Shown here piece by piece: positions 8,875 through 17,589 of a DNA stretch of 64,000 nt (positions within the stretch are counted from its first letter, which is position 1; each line of letters begins with the position of its first letter). This DNA is from JALZKA01 sp033856515 (GTDB lineage: Bacteria; Actinomycetota; Thermoleophilia; Solirubrobacterales; 70-9). The DNA lies in assembly GCA_033856515.1 (NCBI GenBank), contig JAWVEY010000048.1:62001-126000 (forward strand), read 5' to 3'. The position numbers and the translations under genes are program-made. The notes below the pieces were generated by a model. It ran no database searches and was not told the DNA's origin. It worked only from the letters and a program-made list of their open reading frames with translations.

Positions 8875-10437
8875 ATGACTCCGCACCAACCCAGATACAC
8901 AAGCCTTCGCGACTACATCGCGCTCCTTCGCCGTCAACGGTGGATTGTGCTGGTCGTGACCCTGGTGTTCGGAGCGGTCGGGCTCGGTCTCTCCCTAGGC
9001 GCGACCCCCAGCTACACGACCAGCGCGTCGATCGTGTTCAGGGATGTCGCTGCTGACCTGCCTCTTCTCGGCGGCCAGGTACGCCAGGAATTGTCACCCG
9101 CGGAGCGAGCGGCGCGAAACCGAGATCTAATCGGTACCGAAGAGCTTGCGAGAGCGGCGAAGCGGCTTCTCGACACCGATGTTTCAGCCGATGCCCTGAG
9201 CGCAGCGGTCACTGCGCGGGTCGGCGTCGAGACGAGCTTTGTGCTCGTGGATGCCAGTTGGACAGAGCCTCAGTTCGCCGCCGACATCGCCAATGCATTT
9301 GCTGAGGCGTCAGTCGCGCGGGCTACCAAGGAGGAAAACGCTCGCCTGGATTCCGCAATCGACGGTCTGAAGGACCGCGTCCGCGATGCGAGACCCGACT
9401 CCGTACTTGGTCAGTTCAACCTCTCTCAACTCTCCCAGCTCCAGGCGGTTCGAGAAATTTCCGATCCGGCGGAGGTCACACAGTCTGCCGATGTTCCGGA
9501 ATCTCCGAGCTCGCCCCGCACGGTGCGAAATACCGCCCTAAGCCTGCTCGTGGGCCTCGCCTTTGGCCTGGTCGCCGCCTTCACGAGAGACGCACTCGAC
9601 CGCCGTATTCGGACGCCGCACGACGCTCATGACGAACTTGGTCTGCCGGTGCTAGGCAGGATCGGGCTTACCGCTATGGGGACAACCGGGTTCGCGGAGA
9701 ACGGACGCCGGGTCCTTTCGGCGGCTGATCTAGAAGCGTTTCGCATGCTGCGAACCAACCTCGCATTCTTCGGGACCGACAAAACGCCCAAAACGGTGCT
9801 CGTCACGAGCGGACTTCCGCAGGAAGGCAAATCAACAACCGCCGCTGCGCTTGCAACGGCGGCGGCGGCTGCGGGCCAAAGCACCCTTCTGGTGGACTGC
9901 GATCTTCGCCGTCCGGCCCTGTCGGCGCGGCTTGGACTGAATGAGACCCCCGGTCTGGCTGAGTACTTGGCGGGAGATGCCAAGCCTGGGGAGATCCTCC
10001 AAGTCAAGCCTCTGGTGTTACAAGGCGAGGCAGACAATGGGTCGCGGAAGGCCTTTGGGACGGACGAAGGCAAGAGGAAGGCGTCGGAATCCCGGTCTCT
10101 CGTCTTCATCTCTGCCGGAAAACCGCCGGCGCTTCCTGCTGAGCTGCTCGCGTCCGCGCGGTGCGACGACTTCTTCTCGAAGGTGGGCCGCGCCTACGAC
10201 CTCGTCGTGATCGATTCGAGCCCGATTCTTGCCTCAGTGGATCCGCTCAACCTCGCGTCGCTTGTCGATGCGGTCCTCGTTTGCGTCCGCGTCTCATCTT
10301 CGACGCGCGAGGAGATGCGTGCGGTGAAGGCTGCCCTTGCTCGGCTACCTGAACGGCCAGGCGGCATCGTGGCCACTGGTCTCAGGACGGGTTCGTCTGA
10401 CGACTATGCCTATTACGGCTACGAATACATACCCTGA
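8875..10437 (+). CDS. Wzz-type chain-length determinant fused to bacterial tyrosine kinase (BY-kinase)
   Basis: Controls polymer length and export through cycles of tyrosine autophosphorylation at the membrane. 520 residues: Wzz domain with transmembrane helix at about 22-42, periplasm-equivalent loop, second helix about 222-240, then a cytosolic kinase with Walker A SGLPQEGKST (about 312-321), Walker A' LLVDCDLRRP and Walker B LVVIDSSP. The tail YAYYGYEY (511-518) is the expected tyrosine cluster. Compared with typical members there is an extra charged segment (KAFGTDEGKRKASESR) before the final part of the kinase fold. The next glycosyltransferase starts inside its last codons. Confidence 0.93.
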   Translation: MTPHQPRYTSLRDYIALLRRQRWIVLVVTLVFGAVGLGLSLGATPSYTTSASIVFRDVAADLPLLGGQVRQELSPAERAARNRDLIGTEELARAAKRLLDTDVSADALSAAVTARVGVETSFVLVDASWTEPQFAADIANAFAEASVARATKEENARLDSAIDGLKDRVRDARPDSVLGQFNLSQLSQLQAVREISDPAEVTQSADVPESPSSPRTVRNTALSLLVGLAFGLVAAFTRDALDRRIRTPHDAHDELGLPVLGRIGLTAMGTTGFAENGRRVLSAADLEAFRMLRTNLAFFGTDKTPKTVLVTSGLPQEGKSTTAAALATAAAAAGQSTLLVDCDLRRPALSARLGLNETPGLAEYLAGDAKPGEILQVKPLVLQGEADNGSRKAFGTDEGKRKASESRSLVFISAGKPPALPAELLASARCDDFFSKVGRAYDLVVIDSSPILASVDPLNLASLVDAVLVCVRVSSSTREEMRAVKAALARLPERPGGIVATGLRTGSSDDYAYYGYEYIP

Positions 10438-11428
10438 CGGGCGTGCAGATCCCCTCGTGGCAGGGAGGGTTGTGGCGGTCGTCCCGAACTGGAATGGGCG
10501 GGATCTTCTCGACGCCGTGCTCGAGAGCCTGGTTGCGCAGGACCTTGACCAGGTGGGGGTAATAGTCGTCGACAATGGTTCCGATGACGGGTCGCTGGAG
10601 CACTTAGCGCGTCACTGGCCCGCAGTGGCCGTATTCGAGAACGAAAGCAACCTTGGGTTCTCGCCGGCGGTCAACCGGGGAATCGAGAACTCCGCCGGAG
10701 AGTTCGTGGCGCTTGTCAACAACGACATGCGCCTGGAGCCTCAATGGGCGAGCCGGCTGGTCAAGGCGCTCGAGATGAATCCAAATGCAGCGTCCGCGGC
10801 ATGCAAGATCCGCATGGTCCACGAACCTGACCTCCTTGACGGGGCCGGGGATCTCGTCGGCTGGGATGGCTATGCCGCTCGGCGCGGGCAAGGCGAGCCC
10901 GACCATGGCCAGTACGACGAATCCGAGATGGTGTTCAGCGCATGTGCCGGCGCGGCGATGTACAGGCGCTCAGCGCTCAAGCGGATCGGGTTGTTCGATG
11001 AAGAGTTCTTTAGCTACATGTGCGACGTCGATTGGGGCTTTCGCGCGCAACTCGCCGGCTTCGACTGCGCTTATGAGCCGCGTGCGGTTGCGCACCACCT
11101 GGGAGCGGCCACATCAGGCAAGGTGTCGGGGTTCGAACTCTTCCTGGCGCACCGCAACATGATCTCGATGATGGTGAAGGACTTCCCGCTCCTCGCGTTG
11201 ATCCTCAACCTTCCGTCGTCACTTGCCCGTCGCGCGGGATCGCTCGGGAAAGCGATCAAGGGCCGGCAGGCTCGGACCTTGCTTCGCGCATGGCTCGCGG
11301 GCATGCGAGAGGTCCCGCGCAGCCTTGCGGCTCGACGTGGGATCCAGAGCCGTCGCGTTCGTGGATACCGGGAGCTGAACCGCCTCGTGTTGACCCGCGC
11401 TCCGCGCCGCCGCGGCCGCGCCCCTTGA
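10406..11428 (+). CDS. Family 2 glycosyltransferase (rhamnosyltransferase-like)
   Basis: 340-residue GT-A enzyme expected to add one sugar to the lipid-linked repeat at the inner membrane face. It has VPNWNGRDLL, VVDNGSDDGS, LVNNDMRLEP (the metal-binding acidic motif region), the acceptor-side SACAGAAMYRR and GLFDEEFFSYMCDVDWGFR, and a basic C-terminal third. The architecture resembles WbbL-type rhamnosyltransferases. The ATG at 10406 overlaps the kinase gene by 32 bases; a GTG at about 10472 just downstream of AGGGAGG is an alternative start. Donor and acceptor cannot be deduced. Confidence 0.88.
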   Translation: MPITATNTYPDGRADPLVAGRVVAVVPNWNGRDLLDAVLESLVAQDLDQVGVIVVDNGSDDGSLEHLARHWPAVAVFENESNLGFSPAVNRGIENSAGEFVALVNNDMRLEPQWASRLVKALEMNPNAASAACKIRMVHEPDLLDGAGDLVGWDGYAARRGQGEPDHGQYDESEMVFSACAGAAMYRRSALKRIGLFDEEFFSYMCDVDWGFRAQLAGFDCAYEPRAVAHHLGAATSGKVSGFELFLAHRNMISMMVKDFPLLALILNLPSSLARRAGSLGKAIKGRQARTLLRAWLAGMREVPRSLAARRGIQSRRVRGYRELNRLVLTRAPRRRGRAP

Positions 11429-11449
11429 CGGGTTCGGGAAACGATTAAC

Positions 11450-12427
11450 TCAGCTCCGCCTCAGTAGACGGCGTCCAAGCGACGCTCGTAGCCCGAGCCC
11501 AAGGAGAGGAAGCTGGCTGAAGCGCGGATCAAGAGCGGGACGAGCTTTGCCGCGGACGGTTCGCCTTGCCTCTATGCGCCCGCGAAACGCCCCGATATTG
11601 CGATCAATCACCACCTTGCCGGCATAGACCACGATGTCGGTGAGTACCCCGCTCGCCCGTTCGCCCATCGAAAGGTTCTTGCCGTACTTCCAGAGCAGAT
11701 ACCCGCGGGCGAATCCGAGCAACTCGTTCTTCCGCGAGCTACGGGCACCCACGGTCGCTGAGTGCTCATGCCACACGAAGGCCGTCGGCACGGGTACGCA
11801 TGTCATCCCGGCTAGCCGCATGCGAATCGCGAGGTCTACGTCTTCGTAATAGATGAAGATGGCTTCATCGAAGCCGCCGAGGTCGAGGAACGCCTTCCGC
11901 AAGTACGCGGCGGCGCCGCCGCAAGGCCCGAGCGGTTCTGCCTCGAGGTGGGTGGTGAATTCGGCCCCGTGGCATGCGTCATAAGGATTCAGAGCGCGGT
12001 CGACCTCGACTCCCAGCGACTCGACCTGCCCATCCGGAGAGCGCAGGCAGGCGGCAACCATCTCAGCGCCGGTCTCTCGCTGGGCGTCGTCAATCCGTTC
12101 GATGAACTCCGGGTCCGCGACAGCGTCGTCGTTAAGGACGACCAGCAAGCGGGCGCGGCTCGACCGCGCGCCGACGTTGACTCCGACGCTGTAGCCCATG
12201 TTGCTTCCGAGCTCGACCACCCGCACGTGCGGGTAGTCGCGCTTGAGCATCGCCACTGAATCATCCGTGGAGCCGTTATCAATCACGCAGATCGCCGTTG
12301 GCAAGGTCTGTTTCCCAAGAGCATCGAGCGCTCGCCTCATGTCCTCTCCGCCGTTGTAGTGCGGGATTAGAACCTCGATCTGCAAATCAGGCCCACTCGG
12401 GTGGCCGGTCCCTTCGGCTCCCGTCAT
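11450..12427 (-). CDS. Family 2 glycosyltransferase
   Basis: 325 residues with a clear GT2 core: LIPHYNGGEDM, VIDNGSTDDS, VVLNDDAVADPEF (metal-binding region), GPCGGAAAYLRK and GGFDEAIFIYYEDVDLAIRMR. The C-terminal region is basic. It lies on the minus strand 10 bases downstream of an epimerase gene, so the two probably form a pair that makes and transfers one sugar. It is convergent with the preceding GT2 gene. Sequence similarity to rhamnosyltransferases is general; specificity is unknown. Confidence 0.88.
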   Translation of the reverse strand: MTGAEGTGHPSGPDLQIEVLIPHYNGGEDMRRALDALGKQTLPTAICVIDNGSTDDSVAMLKRDYPHVRVVELGSNMGYSVGVNVGARSSRARLLVVLNDDAVADPEFIERIDDAQRETGAEMVAACLRSPDGQVESLGVEVDRALNPYDACHGAEFTTHLEAEPLGPCGGAAAYLRKAFLDLGGFDEAIFIYYEDVDLAIRMRLAGMTCVPVPTAFVWHEHSATVGARSSRKNELLGFARGYLLWKYGKNLSMGERASGVLTDIVVYAGKVVIDRNIGAFRGRIEARRTVRGKARPALDPRFSQLPLLGLGLRASLGRRLLRRS

Positions 12428-12437
12428 CTACACACGA

Positions 12438-13352
12438 TCAGCGCGACCCATAGACACCCTGCATCCAATCGACCGTGAGGGGGATGCCGGTCTCGAGCGT
12501 GACCTCGGGCGCATGGCGGAGGTCCGCCTCTGCTCTAGTCACATCGACGATCTTGTCCTTGGTGGTGAGGGGTTCGGAGTCCTGATATGTGACATGGGAG
12601 TCGTCCAAGCCCAAGGCGGCCAGGATCATGTCGTTGACCTCTTTCATGTCATGTAGTTCCCCGCCTCCGATGTTGTAGACCGAGCCGGGCTTGAAGTTGT
12701 CGACGATATTGGCGAGGGTGCGGCAGGTGTCCGACACATACGTCGAGGTCCGGCGATGGTTGAGGAAGATCGTGAGCGGCTCCCGGTGCATCGCCTTGAA
12801 GATGAACTTGCAGACCGCGCTGCGGTACTCGGAGAAATACTCGCCCGGGCCATAGGTGTTGAACAAGCGCACGCGGACCAGCTCTGCCTGCCATTCATCC
12901 GCTGCGTTCAGCGCCTGCATCTCGTTGACCCATTTTGACATCGCGTAGTCGTTCAGCTGTCGGATCGGCACCTGTTCGAGCACGTCCTCGCTCATGGTGC
13001 CCTCGTAGTCGCCGTAGACCTCGGATGAACTGAAGAGAATCGAGCGGAACCCCAGCCTCCGCTGAAGCGATAGGAGGTTCTTGGTCCCGACTGCGTTCGT
13101 CCGCCACATCGACTCGTAGAAGTCCTCGCCATTACGACGTCCGAACTCCCCTGCTAGGTGATAAACGAAATCAGGCTCGGCACGCTCGACCACGCTCTCG
13201 AGCTGTCGGTATTCGCCGATGTCACAGCGTAGGAAGCGGCCCTCGTGGTAGTGGCCACGATCGGTCCGCCATACTTCGTGGCCGCGGGACTCAAGTGTTT
13301 CTACAAGGTGGGTGCCGACAGCCCCCCGTGAGCCTGTGACCAAGATTCGCAC
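12438..13352 (-). CDS. NAD-dependent nucleotide-sugar epimerase/dehydratase
   Basis: 304-residue extended short-chain dehydrogenase. Visible motifs are VTGSRGAVGTHL (NAD binding), FSSSEVYGDY (catalytic serine), YAMSK (Tyr/Lys), FNTYGPGEYFSEYRS and RRTSTYVSD. These resemble dTDP-glucose 4,6-dehydratase and related UDP-sugar epimerases. The frame is open to an ATG at 13367, but GGAGG at 13361-13365 sits eight bases before the GTG at 13352, which also places the glycine motif at the usual distance from the N-terminus, so the GTG is chosen. It precedes a GT2 gene by 10 bases, suggesting coupled supply and transfer of one sugar. Confidence 0.88.
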   Translation of the reverse strand: MRILVTGSRGAVGTHLVETLESRGHEVWRTDRGHYHEGRFLRCDIGEYRQLESVVERAEPDFVYHLAGEFGRRNGEDFYESMWRTNAVGTKNLLSLQRRLGFRSILFSSSEVYGDYEGTMSEDVLEQVPIRQLNDYAMSKWVNEMQALNAADEWQAELVRVRLFNTYGPGEYFSEYRSAVCKFIFKAMHREPLTIFLNHRRTSTYVSDTCRTLANIVDNFKPGSVYNIGGGELHDMKEVNDMILAALGLDDSHVTYQDSEPLTTKDKIVDVTRAEADLRHAPEVTLETGIPLTVDWMQGVYGSR

Positions 13353-13360
13353 CGAATTTG

Positions 13361-13365
13361 CCTCC
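13361..13365 (-). promoter_or_regulatory. Ribosome binding site deciding the epimerase start
   Basis: GGAGG on the minus strand, eight bases upstream of GTG 13352. It overlaps the alternative ATG at 13367, which therefore cannot be the start served by this site. Confidence 0.7.
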
Positions 13366-13374
13366 AAGCGCTAG

Positions 13375-14610
13375 TTGTCTGACCTGACGAAGCAGGCAAG
13401 ATACCTCGCCGTCGCCGCGATGTTGATCATCGGGTTGGTCGCGTCGGCCCGGATGCTGATCTCCGGTGAATCCGAGCGAGTGTGCCCGCTCACACCGGAT
13501 GAATGCGCAGATGCTGAACGATCCGCCCCTGACCCGGGTGGTGACGAGGATGCCTTGGTCTCAACGCCGCCGGAAGGCTTCGCTTTTGGCTTCAACGACT
13601 CGCCATCCCCAGAAGGCGTGGAACAAAACAAGCTCGAGCACCTAGCCAGTGTCGCCGGCGCCAATGCGCGACGCTTCCCCGTCGATTGGCAGCAGCTTGA
13701 GCCGGAGCGCGACGTTTGGAACGAAGGGGGATGGCTCTATTACCAGCGGGTCTATGACGCGATCCTCGCCGCCTCGATGAGACCGGTTATCAACTTCGGG
13801 AACGCCCCGGCTTGGGCGCGGGATCCGGGGTCAGCCCAAGAATGCACCGACTTCTTCGCGTGTCGGTACCCGCCAGCCCGCTCAATGGACGAAGAGTGGA
13901 GCGAACTGGCCACCGAGGTCGCAAGGCGGTTCCCTCAGGCGGTGTTCGAAATATGGAACGAACCCAACCTGGCGATCTTCTGGCGCCCCACTCCTAACGC
14001 CGCGCGGTTCGCGGAGCTACAGGTACTCGCCTACGACGCGATCAAGGCCGTTGATCCGGAAGCGATTGTCCTCGCCGGAGGGATGGCCGCCAACGGCGAG
14101 TATGAGAGCCGCGTCGCGCCGGCTAACCCAGGCGACACGCCAATGAAAGAGTTCCTGGAGGGTGCGCTGTCGGCGCATCCGAGCATCCGGAATCACATGG
14201 ACGCGCTGTCATTTCACCCATACCCGTATGGCGTCGAGCTCGGCGCTGGCTCATCATTCGCGAAGGCGTTCGAAGACGTTCGCGAGACCCTGGCTAGGTA
14301 CGGCGAGTCCGGCCGGCACCTGTGGGTCACCGAAGCAGGGATCCCCAGCACCGGCGACTTCGCGGTGGGCGAAGAGGAGCAGGCGGCCCTTCTCGTCCGT
14401 TTGGTGCGACGAGTCGCGACCATGCCGGATGTCGATGGACTCTTTCTGCACAGACTTGTCCCGCCGGCGAATGAGCCCCCAGGGTCGACGGAGCAAGGTT
14501 ACGCTCTCTTCCGTTCGACGGCCGAACCCTTCCAGCCAAAACCCGCCTACTGCGCGCTGGTGGACCTGGCTCAGAGCCACTATCCGGATTGCCCGAGCAC
14601 CTCGCGGTAA
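13375..14610 (+). CDS. Clan GH-A (GH39-like) glycoside hydrolase-like protein, membrane-anchored
   Basis: 411 residues starting at TTG 13375. One N-terminal hydrophobic segment (about 9-27) is followed by a TIM-barrel domain (about 68-405). EIWNEPN (acid/base candidate E196) and LWVTEAGIPSTGD (nucleophile candidate E320) match clan GH-A. It aligns by eye along its length with the protein at 2997-4568, sharing for example ARRFP, HPS, HNHMDALS-like and TEAG stretches, but lacks the acidic linker and basic tail. It may hydrolyse or remodel the exported polysaccharide. The start is 22 bases from the divergent epimerase start, and its 3' end overlaps the convergent GT4 gene by 31 bases. Confidence 0.75.
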   Translation: MSDLTKQARYLAVAAMLIIGLVASARMLISGESERVCPLTPDECADAERSAPDPGGDEDALVSTPPEGFAFGFNDSPSPEGVEQNKLEHLASVAGANARRFPVDWQQLEPERDVWNEGGWLYYQRVYDAILAASMRPVINFGNAPAWARDPGSAQECTDFFACRYPPARSMDEEWSELATEVARRFPQAVFEIWNEPNLAIFWRPTPNAARFAELQVLAYDAIKAVDPEAIVLAGGMAANGEYESRVAPANPGDTPMKEFLEGALSAHPSIRNHMDALSFHPYPYGVELGAGSSFAKAFEDVRETLARYGESGRHLWVTEAGIPSTGDFAVGEEEQAALLVRLVRRVATMPDVDGLFLHRLVPPANEPPGSTEQGYALFRSTAEPFQPKPAYCALVDLAQSHYPDCPSTSR

Positions 14611-15812
14611 TGATCCAAGAGTCTTTGGGTGTTCCGGGCCGGGTCGAACAGTCGCCTCGCTGCCTTTGGACCGTTGCGCGAGAGTGTTGAGCGGAGGTCG
14701 TTGTTCATGAGCAGCTCCTCCGCTCGATCTGCGAACTCGGCTGGATCGCCGGTGTGGGTCTTCAGCACCTCAACGCGATCAGTCAGGAGCTCACCGGCCC
14801 CGATCGCGAACATGATGCAAGGCGTGCCCGAGGCGAGATAGCTCTGGAGCTTTGACGGCAAACCGAATCTGTTGAAGTTGGTCGGTCGCCCTGGCTGCAC
14901 GAGGATCGAGGCATTCCTGAGCAGCGGCGGGATTCGGGAGAAGGGCAGCGTTCCGAGCTCGACAAGCGTGTCAGCCTCTAACCCCGCGTCCGCTGCCATC
15001 TCCTGCAGGCTGACCTTCGCCGTGTTTCGGCCGGCGTGCACGAACGCAACGCGATGCCCTCGGCGTTGGAGCAGACCCGTCGCTTGCACGCCGATCCGCA
15101 CATCGGGCACACGGCCGAAGTTGACATCGCCGGTGTAGAGAAGCACGCTTCGCGAAGCGAGCGATTGCGGAAGCTCCGGCGCGGGAGCGTCGTGTGTCTG
15201 CCATGCCTCCGGCGCGGCGGCAGGAAGAACGACCGCGCAGCTTTGGGACGTCCGGGAGCGGACCTCCCGAGCCAGCTCTGGCGTTATTGCGTCGAACGCT
15301 GCTCCCTCCGCGGCCCAAGCGAGGGAACGCTTTGTGGAGAGGTTCCAGAACGGAGGGTGCCAGCGATGCATCCCACGCCGCACGATGTGCCGCAGCCGCT
15401 CCGCCGCCGAGTTTGCAGGAAGCCCAGCGAGCTGACCCCACTCGTCGTCCTCCCAGTGGATCAAGACTGGAGCGCGGGTCGCATTCGCATACGCCCGGCA
15501 TGGGCTTTCCACAGGCGGACGCGAGTTCCACGCATGAAGGATGTCAGGGCGAAATCTCTGAACGGCGCGAACATCGGCTGCCCTAACCCGGCCTGCCCGG
15601 AACCGGTGCCAATGGATCTGAAGCTCCGCGGCTTCTTCCACGTGCTCTCCGTCGGCTGTCTCGGGGTCGCCATGGAGGCTGAGCATTGTGGCGTGGCCGC
15701 TCTGGGTGAGCTCGCGAGCGAACCACAGCGCCTGCTTCTCGCTCGGCGATGCGAGATCGCCTCCACATACGAAGACGATTCGGAGTCGCCCCTGCGTGTC
15801 GGTGGAGCTCAC
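14580..15812 (-). CDS. Family 4 glycosyltransferase
   Basis: 410-residue GT-B enzyme. The N-terminal Rossmann domain begins RIVFVCGGDLASPSEKQ; the C-terminal domain includes LLYTGDVNFGR, ELGTLPFSRIPPLL, ILVQPGRPTNFNRFGLPSKL and YLASGTPCI. The E-x7-E signature of many GT4 enzymes is altered (FGLPSKLQSYLA). The chosen GTG at 15812 overlaps the TGA of the upstream polymerase-like gene (GTGA), implying translational coupling; the frame is open further upstream but only antisense to nothing known and unlike the family. It should transfer a sugar from a nucleotide donor on the cytoplasmic face. Confidence 0.82.
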   Translation of the reverse strand: MSSTDTQGRLRIVFVCGGDLASPSEKQALWFARELTQSGHATMLSLHGDPETADGEHVEEAAELQIHWHRFRAGRVRAADVRAVQRFRPDILHAWNSRPPVESPCRAYANATRAPVLIHWEDDEWGQLAGLPANSAAERLRHIVRRGMHRWHPPFWNLSTKRSLAWAAEGAAFDAITPELAREVRSRTSQSCAVVLPAAAPEAWQTHDAPAPELPQSLASRSVLLYTGDVNFGRVPDVRIGVQATGLLQRRGHRVAFVHAGRNTAKVSLQEMAADAGLEADTLVELGTLPFSRIPPLLRNASILVQPGRPTNFNRFGLPSKLQSYLASGTPCIMFAIGAGELLTDRVEVLKTHTGDPAEFADRAEELLMNNDLRSTLSRNGPKAARRLFDPARNTQRLLDHYREVLGQSG

Positions 15813-17509
15813 CTGCCAGATGCGACCGCGCCCGGCCGCCGGAGCTTTGGCGGGCCATGAGCCCGAGGTGCCGAGGGTAGATCGTCGGCCTGGGGCGTGA
15901 CCGCGATCTCCGCCACAACAGTCGATCGTTCTTCGCGGGCAACGAACGCGACTCCCAGGCCGATCAGCATCCACGCTCCGAGCGCAAGGAGGTCCTCGTT
16001 GTACATGCCGGAATAAAAGAGCACCCCGGTCGAGGCAAGAGCGCCGGCTGCGCCGATGCCTATGGTCGCCGCATCCCGGCTTTGCACGCGCACCGAGCCG
16101 GTCGACAGTCTCAGCAGAAGGGCGAGAAGACTCGCACCGAGTAGGAGCGCCACGATCACACCCTGCTCATAGGCGATCCTGAGAAAGGAGTTGTCGAGGC
16201 TGAAGCTCGCGATGTCGATGAAATCCGGCCGCAGGCTGTAGTTCAGACTCGCAGTCCCAAGCCCGTGGCCGAACGGGTGCTCGGCAATCTCCGGCAACGC
16301 CGCTGCAAGCTTCTGCTCGCGACGGAGATACGCGGGGTCTTCAGATGGGTCGAAAATCGCGTCGTATCGATCCAGGCCGCCCTCACCGCCGGCGGTCACG
16401 AGTAAGGCGCCCGAGAGAATTCCGAGGCAACAGATTCCGACAAGGACGCTCCGGCCGATGTCGAGCCTGGGCGTGCTCGCGGCGAATTGGTAGAGCAAAA
16501 GAACGATGCCCGAGCCGATCACAAGGCCGAGAAATGCTCCGCGCACCTGCGATGCGAGCACTGCAAAGACGAGAGCGGTGAAGGCAACCGCGGCGATTGC
16601 GCGCCAGCGGCCCCGCCAACCGAGTGCAGCTGCAAGGCAGAACGGGGCAACGACACCGGTCCAGAAGCCGAGCTGGTGACCTGAGCCGAATGAGCCGAAC
16701 GTGCGAAGCTCGCCATCCACGAAGTTGAACGCCCCACCGACCTGGCTTGCGTAATCAAACTCGGCGCTCGCGGGTCCGATGAACCAGCGAACCATCGCAT
16801 ATGCGCCGACAAGCAACCCGGTGACGATCGCGCCCCGTGCGATTCGCGTGTACGAATTGGACGACCAGCCAGCGAACGCAATCAGGATCACCGCGAGCAG
16901 ATACCACGTCGAGAGCCGAAAGCTGAGAAGGGCGGGGGCGAAGCTCTCGGCGCTGAGAACGTCGACAGCGGTCACCGCGATGTAGAAGCCGAGCAGCAGG
17001 ATCGCAGGCCACACGATTCCGGTCTGTGTACGACCGCCCGCCATGCGCGACAGCAGTAGTCCAATCCACATCCCGCCGAGCAGAATGTCTGCCCCCAGGA
17101 TGCCGGAGAGGCTGGTGAACGCTTGGAGCGAGCCGTAGAATCCGGTGAGGGCGAAGAGGATGACAGCGCTGCCCGCGGGAAACTTTGCGCAGAGCACCGC
17201 GCTCACAACTACTGCGACCGGTGCGAGCGCAAGAGTAGGTGCCGTGAGGATGAGACCGGCCATCACGGTCGCACCGAGGAGCAGGGCGGTCCATCCGGCG
17301 CATAGGCGCGACAACACCTCCGATTCTTCGGACATCAGCACGAGGCCTATCAAGCCGATCGGGACGCCCACCAAGATCGCGAACGACATGGGGGGTACGG
17401 TCACGTCAATCACTGTGGCGCCCACCCAGGCAGTCCACGCGCCCGTCACGGCAAGGATCACTGCCGATCGCACCGGGCGGACACGAAGTTCAGCGAGGAT
17501 CTCGGGCAT
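15809..17509 (-). CDS. O-antigen ligase/polymerase-like membrane protein (second copy)
   Basis: 566 residues with about twelve hydrophobic segments. The loop typical of the Wzy/WaaL family is present: LAAALPEIAEHPFGHGLGTASLNYS, then SLDNSFLRIAYEQGVIVALLL. The C-terminal 50 residues are polar and probably cytosolic. It would polymerise or ligate lipid-linked glycan outside the membrane. It is the first of two coupled minus-strand genes (GTGA overlap with the GT4 gene). It is divergent from the GT2-GT4 fusion gene with about 80 bases between. The locus therefore has two such proteins and one flippase. Confidence 0.85.
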   Translation of the reverse strand: MPEILAELRVRPVRSAVILAVTGAWTAWVGATVIDVTVPPMSFAILVGVPIGLIGLVLMSEESEVLSRLCAGWTALLLGATVMAGLILTAPTLALAPVAVVVSAVLCAKFPAGSAVILFALTGFYGSLQAFTSLSGILGADILLGGMWIGLLLSRMAGGRTQTGIVWPAILLLGFYIAVTAVDVLSAESFAPALLSFRLSTWYLLAVILIAFAGWSSNSYTRIARGAIVTGLLVGAYAMVRWFIGPASAEFDYASQVGGAFNFVDGELRTFGSFGSGHQLGFWTGVVAPFCLAAALGWRGRWRAIAAVAFTALVFAVLASQVRGAFLGLVIGSGIVLLLYQFAASTPRLDIGRSVLVGICCLGILSGALLVTAGGEGGLDRYDAIFDPSEDPAYLRREQKLAAALPEIAEHPFGHGLGTASLNYSLRPDFIDIASFSLDNSFLRIAYEQGVIVALLLGASLLALLLRLSTGSVRVQSRDAATIGIGAAGALASTGVLFYSGMYNEDLLALGAWMLIGLGVAFVAREERSTVVAEIAVTPQADDLPSAPRAHGPPKLRRPGAVASGR

Positions 17510-17589
17510 CTCGATCGTTGCGGTGAAACAAAGGACCGGTACGGCCTCTGCGAAGTGGGCTAGATGGGCAGTCTAGGGTTCGCCCCGCG

